From the NCBI RefSeq assembly GCF_012844365.1, contig NZ_CP051626.1, positions 3,720,001 to 3,784,000 on the forward strand: a DNA stretch of 64,000 nucleotides. The letters are read 5' to 3'. The DNA comes from Brevibacterium sp. 'Marine' (GTDB taxonomy: Bacteria; Actinomycetota; Actinomycetes; Actinomycetales; Brevibacteriaceae). This document shows, piece by piece, positions 35,063 to 43,657 of the stretch. The notes beneath the pieces are model-generated. The model ran no database searches. It was given only the letters and a program-made list of their open reading frames with translations, and was not told the origin of the DNA. A program made the position numbers and the translations under genes. The first letter of the stretch is position 1. Every line of letters starts with the position of its first letter.

Positions 35063-36903
35063 GGCACCTCCACAACTACAGTCGTCGGCCCACCTGCGGG
35101 GCTGGTCAGGTTCAGTGTGCCACGTGCGGCTTCGACCCGGTCGATGAGACCGGCGATCCCGGTGTGACGGCCGGTGCGGTCGACGCGTGCACCGCCGTGG
35201 CCGTTGTCGGTGACGACGATCTGCACACCGGTCTCGATCGGGGCGATGAAGACGCTGGCACGGGTGGCGCCGGAGTGTTTGGCGATGTTCGTCAGGCATT
35301 CGGCGACGACGAAGTAGGACACGGCTTCGGCTTCGCGCCCGATCCGGCCTTCGAGACGGACATCGACGTCGACGGGGATCGTCGACCGTCCGGCCAGGGC
35401 GGATACGGCGGCGTCGAGGCCGCGGTCGGTGAGGACGGCGGGGTGGATTCCGCGGGCCAGCTGGCGGAGTTCGTTGACGATGCCCTTGGCTTCGGTGTGG
35501 GCTTCGGCCACGAGTTCCTTCGCCTTCTCCGGATCGGAGTCGATCTTCGTCTTCGCCATTCCCAGGGTCATGGTCAGGGCGACGAGGCGGGGCTGGGCTC
35601 CGTCGTGGAGGTCGCGTTCGATGCGCAGACGTTCCGCCGCGGCCGCCTCAAGGCCGGCCATGCGGGCCCGGTCGAGTTCGGTGACTTCGGCCTGCAGCGC
35701 CACGGTGCGGGCCGGTGCCAGCAGGGCCCGGTCGAGGGCGCGGTCGAGCAGCGGGGCGAACCACAGGATGGCCAGGGAGCTGGCGAGGACGATGACGGAG
35801 CCGATGGCCACACCGATGCGGGCCGACCCGTCGATGGATTCGCCGATGAAGAAGGTGTTGACTCCGTGCGGGTTGATGGCCGCGAAGATGCCGAAGATCG
35901 ATCCGCAGATTCCTGCGAGGGTGCCGGCGACGACGATCGCGCCGAGGAGCATCTTGATGTAGTGGTGGGCGGTCGAGCGCCAGAAGGCGCCGGATTTCAC
36001 CTGCAGCCAGCGGTTGTGGAGGAACCGACCGAAGCCGGGGTCGCGATTGCTGCTTTCGATCTTCGGAACGGGGATCTTATCGGAGTAGATGAGTTCGGCC
36101 CGGTAGCGTTCGGCGTTGTTCGCGCCTTGCTGGACGAGGACCCAGACGAGGAGGGCGAGGACGCCGAGGCCGAGGGCGAAGATTCCGCCGATTCCGGTGA
36201 ACAGCAGTCCGAGTGGGATCCATGCCCAGATCACGGCGAGGACGGCGGAGAGCACGAGGTTGGCAACACCGATGAGTCCGGTGGGGCGTTTGGGCCAGGT
36301 GATCGGCCCGTCGGCCGGGATCTCGGTGACGTCTTCACGGCTGAGCGGCAGTGAGCCGGTGACCGGCGCATAGGCGACGGGGTCGCGCTTGGGCTTCACT
36401 CGCCGAGGCGGGCGCGGGCGTGGCATCGGCTGTGCGGCCGGCATGGGCCGGGCGTTCGGTGCGGGCTGCGCATGCGGTGTGGGTTGAGCATGCGGTGTGG
36501 GTTGAGCATGCGGTGTGGGTTGAGGGGCGAAGCCGGGGTGTGGGGCTGGTCCGGGTTGAGAGGCGAAGCCGGGGTGTGGGGCTGGTCCGGGTTGAGGGGC
36601 GTAGCCTGGTGGGGTGGGGTAGTTCGGCGGGTGGCCAGGACTCTGGGCCTGATCGCCGGTTCCCATCACGCGAGTCGAGCCCGTCGCGAACGGCACGGCG
36701 GGATCGACGGGTTTCGTCCGGAACTCTCCTGCTTCACGTGCGGTCGGTTCGTCGACCGCTTCTGCATCGACCTCGGTGGTCGGCGGTGCATTGACGATAT
36801 CTGCGGCGCTGATGGACTCTTCGCGCTCAGGGGCGTGAGTCTCCTGCGGGTCGGGGCCGAACGGCTCCTGATCCTGCGGGTTCTCGGGGGGCTTCTCACT
36901 CAT
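35050..36903 (-). CDS. Sensor histidine kinase with proline-rich N-terminal repeats
   Basis: A 617-residue kinase of the HisKA_3/NarX type: the phospho-acceptor histidine is in LHDGAQPRLVALTM (about residue 430), and the HATPase domain follows with DNGHGGARVDR near the C-terminus. Five or so transmembrane segments precede it (about 200-390). The N-terminal 180 residues are soluble, acidic, then Pro/His/Gln-rich with tandem units such as PTPHAQ and PGFAPQPGPAPH, encoded by exact DNA repeats. That part is probably disordered and cytoplasmic. ATG 36903 avoids a frame upstream with no family content. Gene order kinase-regulator-envelope protein. Confidence 0.9.
   Translation of the reverse strand: MSEKPPENPQDQEPFGPDPQETHAPEREESISAADIVNAPPTTEVDAEAVDEPTAREAGEFRTKPVDPAVPFATGSTRVMGTGDQAQSPGHPPNYPTPPGYAPQPGPAPHPGFASQPGPAPHPGFAPQPTPHAQPTPHAQPTPHAQPAPNARPMPAAQPMPRPRPPRRVKPKRDPVAYAPVTGSLPLSREDVTEIPADGPITWPKRPTGLIGVANLVLSAVLAVIWAWIPLGLLFTGIGGIFALGLGVLALLVWVLVQQGANNAERYRAELIYSDKIPVPKIESSNRDPGFGRFLHNRWLQVKSGAFWRSTAHHYIKMLLGAIVVAGTLAGICGSIFGIFAAINPHGVNTFFIGESIDGSARIGVAIGSVIVLASSLAILWFAPLLDRALDRALLAPARTVALQAEVTELDRARMAGLEAAAAERLRIERDLHDGAQPRLVALTMTLGMAKTKIDSDPEKAKELVAEAHTEAKGIVNELRQLARGIHPAVLTDRGLDAAVSALAGRSTIPVDVDVRLEGRIGREAEAVSYFVVAECLTNIAKHSGATRASVFIAPIETGVQIVVTDNGHGGARVDRTGRHTGIAGLIDRVEAARGTLNLTSPAGGPTTVVVEVPCAS
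36470..36595. repeat. Tandem repeats in the kinase N-terminus
   Basis: Three exact 18-base copies of GCATGCGGTGTGGGTTGA lie at 36470-36523, followed by two near-exact 36-base units (36524-36559 and 36560-36595) and part of a third. All are multiples of three, so the frame is kept and the number of proline-rich units can vary by slippage. Confidence 0.9.
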
Positions 36904-37008
36904 AGCAATAACGCTACGGGAGCCGCGGGGCCGCGAACAGCACGAAGACCTCCGACCCCACGTCGGGTTTTCCCGACACCTTGTGACCGCGGACACCAAC
37001 CGCACATC

Positions 37009-37068
37009 CCTCACCCTTTGCCACAAATCACCCCGCTGCAACGAGGTGATTTGCCACTAAGGGTGAGG
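37009..37068. repeat. Intergenic two-tier palindrome between the kinase and metB
   Basis: CCTCACCCTT (37009-37018) faces AAGGGTGAGG (37059-37068) and inside them CAAATCACC (37024-37032) faces GGTGATTTG (37045-37053), each perfect, with 5-base internal loops. It resembles the nested palindrome at 5268-5335 in size and layout, though not in sequence. No T-tract follows on either strand, so a terminator is not clear. Confidence 0.7.
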
Positions 37069-37119
37069 TGTGCCGACGCACCGGGAGGAGGTGCCGCTCC
37101 CGGTACGTGATGCCGTCGG

Positions 37120-38406
37120 CTACACGGGGACCGCAGCCGCTGGAGACGAGACGTGGTGCTGTCCTGCAGGAGCGGTATGTGCGGCGCCGTCGGCAGAACT
37201 CGTGCCCGCATCACCGGACGTGGCGTCGAGGGCCTGAGCGAGGTCGGCGAGGATGTCGTCGATGTCCTCGATGCCCACGGACAGGCGGATGAACCTGCCC
37301 GAGACGCTGACCTCGCTGCCGGCCACGGACAGGTGCGTCATCGTCGCCGGATGGTCGATGAGCGACTCCACTCCCCCGAGCGACTCGGCCAGAGTGATGA
37401 GCTTCGTGTTCGCCACCAGGGACAGCGCACGCTCCTCGGTGTCGGTGCGCAGGGACACCACTCCCCCGAACCCGCTCATCTGCCGCTTCGCCACCTCATG
37501 CCCGGGGTGAGAGGGCAGGCCCGGATAGATCACGTCGGCCACTTCGTCGCGGGTCTCGAGCCATTCGGCCACCGCTTGTGCGTTGGCACAGTGCGCTTTC
37601 ATCCGCACCGGCAGGGTCTTGATTCCGCGCCGGGTCAGCCACGCGTCGAACGGGGAGATGCCCAGCCCGACGGACGCGAGGTGGCTTTCGAGACGGTCGA
37701 CCACCTCGGCGGCGCGGGGACAGCTCGTTCCGTCACCGGCCAGCACCGCCCCGCCGATGACATCGGAGTGACCGTTGATGAACTTCGTCGTCGAGTGGAC
37801 GACGATATCGGCGCCGAGATCCAACGGACGCTGCAGCACCGGGGTCGCGAAGGTCGAGTCCACGGCCAGGAGCGCGTTCGCTCGGTGGGCAAGGCGGGCC
37901 GCCTCGGCGATATCGATGATGTCGAGCCCGGGATTGCTCGGGGTCTCGACCCAGACGATCGCGGTGTTGTCGTTGATGGCGGCGGCGAGCGCCGCAGTGT
38001 CGGTGAGATCGACGGTGCGGATGACCACGCCCCAACGCACGTATTCGTTCTGCAGGAGACGGAAGGTCCCGCCGTAGACGTCGCGGGGCAGGATGACCTC
38101 GTCGCCGGGACGCAGCAGAGAGGAGAACACGGCCACCTCGGCCGAGGTTCCCGAGTTGACGGCCGCTGCGAACGACGCGCCCTCCAATTCGCACAGGGCC
38201 TGTTCGAGGTCGCTGCGATTCGGCGTGCCCGTGCGCGCGTAGTCGAAGCCGGCGCGGGTCTCGCCCGGGGTGTCCATCTGATAAGTGGAGGTCTGGAAGA
38301 TCGGGGCCACGACCGAACCGGTGTGCGCCTCGGGCATGGCTCCCGAGTGCACCGATCGGGTCGAGATTCCGGCGGGTGTGGTGGGTTCGAAACGGGGTGA
38401 ACTCAC
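37120..38406 (-). CDS. metB: Cystathionine gamma-synthase/lyase family PLP enzyme
   Basis: A 428-residue fold type I PLP enzyme. The PLP-binding lysine is in VVHSTTKFINGHSDVIGG (about residues 200-217). Other family marks are FDYARTGTPNR (about 53-63) and PSNPGLDIIDI (about 155-165). GTG 38406 follows GGAAGGAT and gives the normal length; the ATG further up has no such site. Synthase or lyase cannot be told apart from sequence alone; the sulfur-related operon upstream on the same strand fits methionine or cysteine synthesis. 228 bases separate it from that operon. Confidence 0.88.
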   Translation of the reverse strand: MSSPRFEPTTPAGISTRSVHSGAMPEAHTGSVVAPIFQTSTYQMDTPGETRAGFDYARTGTPNRSDLEQALCELEGASFAAAVNSGTSAEVAVFSSLLRPGDEVILPRDVYGGTFRLLQNEYVRWGVVIRTVDLTDTAALAAAINDNTAIVWVETPSNPGLDIIDIAEAARLAHRANALLAVDSTFATPVLQRPLDLGADIVVHSTTKFINGHSDVIGGAVLAGDGTSCPRAAEVVDRLESHLASVGLGISPFDAWLTRRGIKTLPVRMKAHCANAQAVAEWLETRDEVADVIYPGLPSHPGHEVAKRQMSGFGGVVSLRTDTEERALSLVANTKLITLAESLGGVESLIDHPATMTHLSVAGSEVSVSGRFIRLSVGIEDIDDILADLAQALDATSGDAGTSSADGAAHTAPAGQHHVSSPAAAVPV

Positions 38407-38634
38407 GGCGGATCCTTCCTTCACTGATGGGCACCGCTGCAACTGCGGTGTGATTCAGTGTGAGTGGCCGAATCCCGTTCGTGCGTGCTCGGTGACGCGC
38501 ACTGTCACTGCATGTCATATGTCGTTGATCGTCGTCATTTTTCGACGCAGAAGGTCGTGATTCCTCGCCGAGGCGGCCGCCGTCTCGTCCGGACGTGACG
38601 TGATCGTCGATCGATCCCGCCGCTGCGCGGCCCA

Positions 38635-40662
38635 TCATCCGGCCAGGAGTTCGCGAGTTCCGGCGTCCACCGTGACGGCGTCGAGGATCGCCCTGGCAAT
38701 GCGCTCGTTGTCAGCGAACACGGGGGCGCCCGTCTGCGGGCGGCTGAAGGCCTCGGCGGTCGATCCGGAGACCGCGGGGCCGAGGAGGAACAGATCGCTT
38801 TGTGCCCGACCATGTGCGTCGAGAGCGCGGCCCGCCCCGTCGGTGCGCAGCTTCGCGTGAGCCGCGGTCTCGAGCAGCAGTCGGCCGTCCGCTCGCAGTG
38901 TTTCGAGGACCGGATCGGCTGCCTTCTCCGCACTCTGCCGAGCCAAACGGGCATCGACGAAATGTGTGAAGGTCTTCGCCTCCGGGTGAGCGGTGGAGCG
39001 GGCGGTGAAACCGGCAGTATCGGCGTCGATGCTCAATCCGGGACCGAGGAACCGAACGAGACCGGCTTCGTGGAGAGCGAGGATCTGCTTGACTCTCTCC
39101 GGCGGCGGGCCGCTGCCGATGAACGAGAACAGGGAATGGAAGCTGCCTTCGACGAACTCCGTGCGATCGTCATTGCTGACCCGACCGTCGCGCACGAGCA
39201 CTCTGATCTGCACATATGCCTTGACCAGAGCGTTGAAGACGGCGAGGTCGGCAGAGTGGTGCGCATCGGCACTGCGTTTGAGATGCCCGGAGATGTGGTC
39301 GCGCACGCTCACCTCTGCAGAAGGGAGATCAACGCAGCGCAGATCGGCCAGGGGACGGTCGATGCGGGCCAGATCGAACAGATCGTCCTCATCGGTGATG
39401 ACCTCGCGAGCGGCCTCGGAGATGGTTTCGAAGCCGGCGCCGGTGATGACCTCCGCCCCGTTCGCACCCGCGCGGCCCGCGCGGACCCACTCGGCTGCTT
39501 CGTCGATGCTCTCGAGCAGTTCGGGGGCATCGATACCGCGCTTCCACAGCACGTGTTCGTAGTGAGCGTAGGTGAGTTCGAGTTCGAACAGCGGACCGAG
39601 CACCGCACCGAAATCGATGAACCCGGGACTCTCGCCGAGGCGGTGCCCACTTCCGGGACGGTCCCTGCCCTCGCGATCAGGTCCGTCTGCCACGCGGTCC
39701 AAGTACCGCAGTGCCACGGTCGGTGCGCCGGGCACCTCGACCTGGCTGTAGCCGAGCTTCGGACTGTACGAGATGCCACGGGAGGATCCCACCCACAGCA
39801 CCGGTTCGGTGCCTGCGGGCCGGTAGCGGAGCCGTTCACCGTCGTCGACGAACTCACCGCCGCGGCCCTCGGTGACCATGACCATGAAGTCGAGGAACGC
39901 GAGTCCGAAGCCGCGGGTGAGCACCTCAGCGCCGGCGGGGATGTTGCTGAAGTCGAGGTCGGCCGTGTATCCGGGAGCCTGATAGTACAGACCGTTTCCC
40001 GCGGGGGCGGCCGCACGGTCGGCCAGGACCGCATCCTGCTCGGCGGTGCGCATATCGAGATGTCCCTGAGCCGAGACGAGGACGTCGGTGGCGATCTTCG
40101 CACCGACGGAGGTGGTGACCACGAATCCGCGGTCGTCTTCGCCTCGGCGCACCGCCTCGGCGCGGGCACAGTGGATGCGCACCTCGGCGCCGAGCCGATC
40201 GAGAGCGAGCTCGAAGGCCGCGGACAGGTAGTGGCCCAAGACCCGGCGGCTGGCGAACGACTGGGAGTCGAGCGCTGCCGCCTCGGCGCCGAGGCCCGCC
40301 TGCGTCAGACGGTCCAGACCGGGCCCGTGAATCCACTCGTGCAGGGTCGGACCTGCGATGCCGGGGCCCTCGAGTCGGCAGCTCTCGTCGGGGTAGATCG
40401 TGATGTCCTCGGTGCGTGAGTTCATCCACAGGTGCGGCGACTGGTCGGTCCGCCAGATCCGCCCGGCTCCCGGCGGGAACGGGTCGACGAGATGGATACG
40501 CAGGCCCGTTCCGGCATTCGCGGTCGCGGCGATCGCGAGCAGAATGCCCAGAGTCTTCGGACCGGCGCCGATGAATGTGAGGTCGGCGCGATGCTCCCCC
40601 AGCCCGGGGACATCGCGGTCGGCCGCGAAGCCGGCCGATTCCGGCCGTTCATGCATCGGCAT
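38635..40662 (-). CDS. FAD/NAD(P)-binding oxidoreductase (NAD_binding_9 type)
   Basis: A 675-residue flavoprotein with the FAD Rossmann motif at the N-terminus (TFIGAGPKTLG, about 29-39). Members of this group are found beside flavin monooxygenases and their substrates are mostly unknown. It starts 14 bases inside the end of the LLM gene upstream, so it is the last gene of the eight-gene operon. The long C-terminal half has no domain I recognise. Its role as electron source or hydroxylase in the pathway is inferred. Confidence 0.8.
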   Translation of the reverse strand: MPMHERPESAGFAADRDVPGLGEHRADLTFIGAGPKTLGILLAIAATANAGTGLRIHLVDPFPPGAGRIWRTDQSPHLWMNSRTEDITIYPDESCRLEGPGIAGPTLHEWIHGPGLDRLTQAGLGAEAAALDSQSFASRRVLGHYLSAAFELALDRLGAEVRIHCARAEAVRRGEDDRGFVVTTSVGAKIATDVLVSAQGHLDMRTAEQDAVLADRAAAPAGNGLYYQAPGYTADLDFSNIPAGAEVLTRGFGLAFLDFMVMVTEGRGGEFVDDGERLRYRPAGTEPVLWVGSSRGISYSPKLGYSQVEVPGAPTVALRYLDRVADGPDREGRDRPGSGHRLGESPGFIDFGAVLGPLFELELTYAHYEHVLWKRGIDAPELLESIDEAAEWVRAGRAGANGAEVITGAGFETISEAAREVITDEDDLFDLARIDRPLADLRCVDLPSAEVSVRDHISGHLKRSADAHHSADLAVFNALVKAYVQIRVLVRDGRVSNDDRTEFVEGSFHSLFSFIGSGPPPERVKQILALHEAGLVRFLGPGLSIDADTAGFTARSTAHPEAKTFTHFVDARLARQSAEKAADPVLETLRADGRLLLETAAHAKLRTDGAGRALDAHGRAQSDLFLLGPAVSGSTAEAFSRPQTGAPVFADNERIARAILDAVTVDAGTRELLAG

Positions 40663-41614
40663 AGAAGCTCACTGCCGGACTGAGCCCGAGGCGGGTGCGC
40701 AGCTCGCTGGTCCAGGTGGCGTCGGCGCGAGCCGAAGCGGCCTCGGGAGCCTCGCGCAGACCCGCCGCGTGCAGGGATGGGATGATCTCCGAGACGAGCC
40801 GGACGCTGAACTCGAGCTGGCCCTCAGCCGATGTGGTCAGCAGCATCCCCGAGGCCCCGCGTTCGGCGAGGATGCGCACGGAGCCGACGAGCTCTGCCGC
40901 CTCGGCGGGACTTGAGGGGGACGGCAGCACTGCGAGCACCGGGACGCCCGGGTCCAGCTCGGCACGCAGGTCCTCGAGCGAGACGGTGCCCGCAGCCTCG
41001 TCGACGAGGACGATGTCGGCTGCGAAACGGGCCGCCTCGTTGCCGGTCTCCGCACGGACGATGATCGGTGGGTGACCCTGCGGGGGACGGGGCGTGATCG
41101 AGGGGCCGAGGACCGAGTAGGCGGTGCCGGTCGAATCCTGCAGTTGCGCGTCGATGTAGTGGAGGCGGTCGCGGTCGATGTAGCGGTCTGTGTCCTGGTC
41201 GCGGATGATCGCATCATCGTCCCACGAATCCCAGAGGCGACGGATGACGTCGATGACTCCGGCGGCTTCGGCCCACGCATCCGTGCCGGCGGCAGGACTG
41301 CGGCGACCGAAGAGTGACGCCTCCGCGAGGGTGGTCGAGACGCCGACGGCCAGTCCGGCGCGGGCGCGGGCCGCGTAGTCGAGCGTCGCAGAGGCTGTGG
41401 CCAGATGGAAGGGTTCGAGATGGGTGATGCGTGCTTCGGGGACGATCCCGAGCCTGCTGGTCAACGGTCCGAGCCAGGACGCGAATTCGATCGCGTCGAG
41501 CCCGGTGAAGTCATCGGGTATGAGAGCGAAGTCCGCGTGGCCGTCAAGCGTCTTCGCGGTCGCCGGGCCGGAGAGCGGGTCGGGGTTCAGCGTAGTGGAG
41601 ATGATGAAGCTCAT
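40649..41614 (-). CDS. LLM-class flavin-dependent oxidoreductase
   Basis: A 321-residue luciferase-like TIM-barrel enzyme, shorter than the second LLM protein of this operon. Recognisable are the N-terminal strand ADFALIPDDF and ARARAGLAVGVST near residue 85, where the family has its flavin-contacting loop. Such enzymes use FMNH2 from a partner reductase to oxidise sulfonates, sulfones, amines or thioethers. Start 41614 overlaps the reductase stop by 4 bases. Substrate unknown. Confidence 0.8.
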   Translation of the reverse strand: MSFIISTTLNPDPLSGPATAKTLDGHADFALIPDDFTGLDAIEFASWLGPLTSRLGIVPEARITHLEPFHLATASATLDYAARARAGLAVGVSTTLAEASLFGRRSPAAGTDAWAEAAGVIDVIRRLWDSWDDDAIIRDQDTDRYIDRDRLHYIDAQLQDSTGTAYSVLGPSITPRPPQGHPPIIVRAETGNEAARFAADIVLVDEAAGTVSLEDLRAELDPGVPVLAVLPSPSSPAEAAELVGSVRILAERGASGMLLTTSAEGQLEFSVRLVSEIIPSLHAAGLREAPEAASARADATWTSELRTRLGLSPAVSFYADA

Positions 41615-42228
41615 GAGGAGTTCCTATCGGTCGTGATCTGGGACGTGATGAGGGATTCGGCGTCGGCCGCCTCGGCGTGGGTGCACGACCGGGCTCGGAC
41701 GGTCAGCTCCGAGTCGAACTGATCGATGGCGTCGACGACGTCGAGTTCGACGGATTCGTCGATGCTCGGCGGAGTCGTGTCCGTGGCCGGGAGGATGTGC
41801 TTCGATGAGACGAAGCGGCCGCGGCCGATCGCGCTCGCCCCGAGCGTGGCCAGCAGCGGTTTGAGACCGTAGTCGAGGGCGAGGACGTGGGCGGCGGATC
41901 CGCCGGTGAGCAGCGGCAGCACGGGTTTGCCGTGCAGGGCGTCCATCGGCAGCAGATCGACGAAGACCTTGAGCAGGCCGGTGTACGTGGCTTTGAAGAC
42001 GGGCGACCCGACGGCCACTGCATCGGCCGCAGCGACCGTGTCTCGCGCCGAGGCGATGAGGCCGTCACTTCCGTCGCCGACCAGGAGAGGTCCGGCGGGC
42101 AGGTGACGCAGTTTGATGAACTCTGTGCGGTGACCGTACTGGCCGAGCCGACGGGCGATGAATTCGAGCAGCGCCTCCGTCTTCGAGTTCTCCGAGGGGC
42201 TGGCCGAGAGCAGGACGACGCGCGACAT
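41611..42228 (-). CDS. NADPH-dependent FMN reductase, SsuE-like
   Basis: A 205-residue flavodoxin-fold reductase with the phosphate loop LSASPSENSKTE at residues 6-17 and the GSPVFKATYTGLLK stretch at about 74-87, both typical of SsuE/MsuE. It would supply FMNH2 to the two LLM monooxygenases that flank it. ATG 42228 matches the family N-terminus; the longer frame is not coding. It begins 2 bases past the LLM stop. The C-terminal 40 residues beyond the core are Asp/Ser/Thr-rich. Confidence 0.88.
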   Translation of the reverse strand: MSRVVLLSASPSENSKTEALLEFIARRLGQYGHRTEFIKLRHLPAGPLLVGDGSDGLIASARDTVAAADAVAVGSPVFKATYTGLLKVFVDLLPMDALHGKPVLPLLTGGSAAHVLALDYGLKPLLATLGASAIGRGRFVSSKHILPATDTTPPSIDESVELDVVDAIDQFDSELTVRARSCTHAEAADAESLITSQITTDRNSS

Positions 42229-42229
42229 G

Positions 42230-43657
42230 TCAGCCCACCTCCTTGAGTTCACGGTCGTGGGAGTCGTGGTCTTCGGCAGCACCTCGTGCTTCGTTGCGGG
42301 CGACGGCCCAGTCAACAGCATTGCGAGCCGCGGGCAGTCCGATGTTCTCGCGCAGGGACCCGTACGGATACTCGGTGCGGTAGACCCCGAGCTCCTGGAG
42401 CTCGGGCACGACCTTGGCAACGACCTCGTCGAGTCCGCCCGGCGTGAGGTGGGGGACGAGGATGTAGCCGTCGGCGGCCTTGGTCCGGACCGCTTCGGCG
42501 AGGTCGAGCGCCACCTGGTGCGGGGTGCCGACGAAGGAATGCCTGTTCGAGACTCGGATGACGAGTTCGCGGGCGCTGAGGTTCTCGGCCGCGGCGATCT
42601 CGCGCCAGGCAGCGATCGTCGCTTCAGCGTTCTTGATGTGCTTGACCCGGCCCTGGGAGATCGATTCGCCTGCCGGAGGCACGTCGGGCAGCGGTCCGTT
42701 CGGGTCGAAGGCGGAGAGGTCACGGTCCCACACTCGTTCGAGGAAGGCGATGGTCCCAGCCTCGCTGATCTGCTGGAAGGCGACCTCACGCGAGTGCTCG
42801 ATCGCCTCGGCGGGTGTGTCGCCGAGGATGATGGACACTCCCGGGTAGATCTTCAGGGAGTCCTCGGTTCGGCCGTATCGGGTGAGTCGGGACTTCACGT
42901 CTGCGTAGAACTTCCGACCGGATGCGGGGTCGGAGTGGCGGGTGAAGACGACGTCGGCCGAGCCGACCGCGAAGTCGCGACCGGAGTCCGAGTCCCCGGC
43001 CTGGAAGACGACAGGGTGACCGCCGGGCAGAGCGCCGGCGGGGAAGCGTCCAGCAATGTCGAAGAAGTCGCTGGTGTGGCCGAACATGCCGGCGTCGGCG
43101 CCTGCTGCGGTGTCCCAGAGCTGCCGGGCAACGTCGATGAAGTCCTCGGCGCGGCGGTAGCGGTCGGCATAGTCGAGGTAGCCGCCACGCCGGAAGTTCT
43201 CCCCGGTGAACGCGTCCGAGGTGGTCACGACGTTCCAGGCGGCGCGACCGTTCGAGAGCTGATCGATGGTCGCGAGCCGGCGGGCGATGTCGAAGGGTTC
43301 GTTATAGGTGGCACTCAGCGTCCCGGCCAGACCGATCCGCTTAGTCACGGCGGCGAGCGCGGAGAGCACGACCGTCGTGTTCGGACGACCGACCACGTCG
43401 AGGTCGAAGATCTTTCCCTGGTGTTCGCGTAGGCGCAGACCTTCGGCGAGGAAGAAGAAGTCGAAGAGCCCTGCCTCGGCGGTCTTTGCGAGATGAGCGA
43501 ACGAGTCGAACTCGACGTGGCTGCCCGAGGCGGGATCGGACCATACGGTCGTATTGTTCACCCCCGGGAAATGGGCGGCCAGGTGGACCTGCCGCGGCTG
43601 GCCCGGGATGCTGCTGTCGGGACTGCCGTTGGTGTGTGAGCTGTCGAGGTCAGGCAT
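42230..43657 (-). CDS. LLM monooxygenase, NtaA/SnaA/DszA type
   Basis: A 475-residue LLM monooxygenase. It shows the group features FDFFFLAEGLRLREHQGK (about residues 54-71), LSNGRAAWNVVTT (about 118-130) and NFRRGGYLDYADRYRRAEDF (about 136-155), typical of NtaA, SnaA and DszA enzymes, which oxidise aminopolycarboxylates, thioethers or thiophene sulfones with FMNH2. It overlaps the ABC ATPase gene by 8 bases and is followed by its own reductase, so this is a two-component system. Which nutrient is attacked is not readable. Confidence 0.87.
   Translation of the reverse strand: MPDLDSSHTNGSPDSSIPGQPRQVHLAAHFPGVNNTTVWSDPASGSHVEFDSFAHLAKTAEAGLFDFFFLAEGLRLREHQGKIFDLDVVGRPNTTVVLSALAAVTKRIGLAGTLSATYNEPFDIARRLATIDQLSNGRAAWNVVTTSDAFTGENFRRGGYLDYADRYRRAEDFIDVARQLWDTAAGADAGMFGHTSDFFDIAGRFPAGALPGGHPVVFQAGDSDSGRDFAVGSADVVFTRHSDPASGRKFYADVKSRLTRYGRTEDSLKIYPGVSIILGDTPAEAIEHSREVAFQQISEAGTIAFLERVWDRDLSAFDPNGPLPDVPPAGESISQGRVKHIKNAEATIAAWREIAAAENLSARELVIRVSNRHSFVGTPHQVALDLAEAVRTKAADGYILVPHLTPGGLDEVVAKVVPELQELGVYRTEYPYGSLRENIGLPAARNAVDWAVARNEARGAAEDHDSHDRELKEVG

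Noticed and set aside
36470-36595. Tandem repeats that could suggest a CRISPR-like array
   Set aside because: Units are directly adjacent without spacers, keep the reading frame and encode proline-rich protein; no cas genes are near.
37153-38400. Long open frame on the plus strand (415 residues) opposite metB
   Set aside because: It is antisense to a clear PLP enzyme and has a biased Gly/Arg/His composition with no domain. High-G+C DNA often keeps such frames open.
38407-38634. Possible SAM-type riboswitch before metB
   Set aside because: I could not find the conserved SAM-I, SAM-II or SAM-IV core; only an ordinary GGAAGGAT ribosome site is visible.
38800-40419. Long open frame on the plus strand (539 residues) opposite the FAD oxidoreductase
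   Set aside because: Mirror frame of a convincing FAD/NAD(P) protein; no family motif and no ribosome site.
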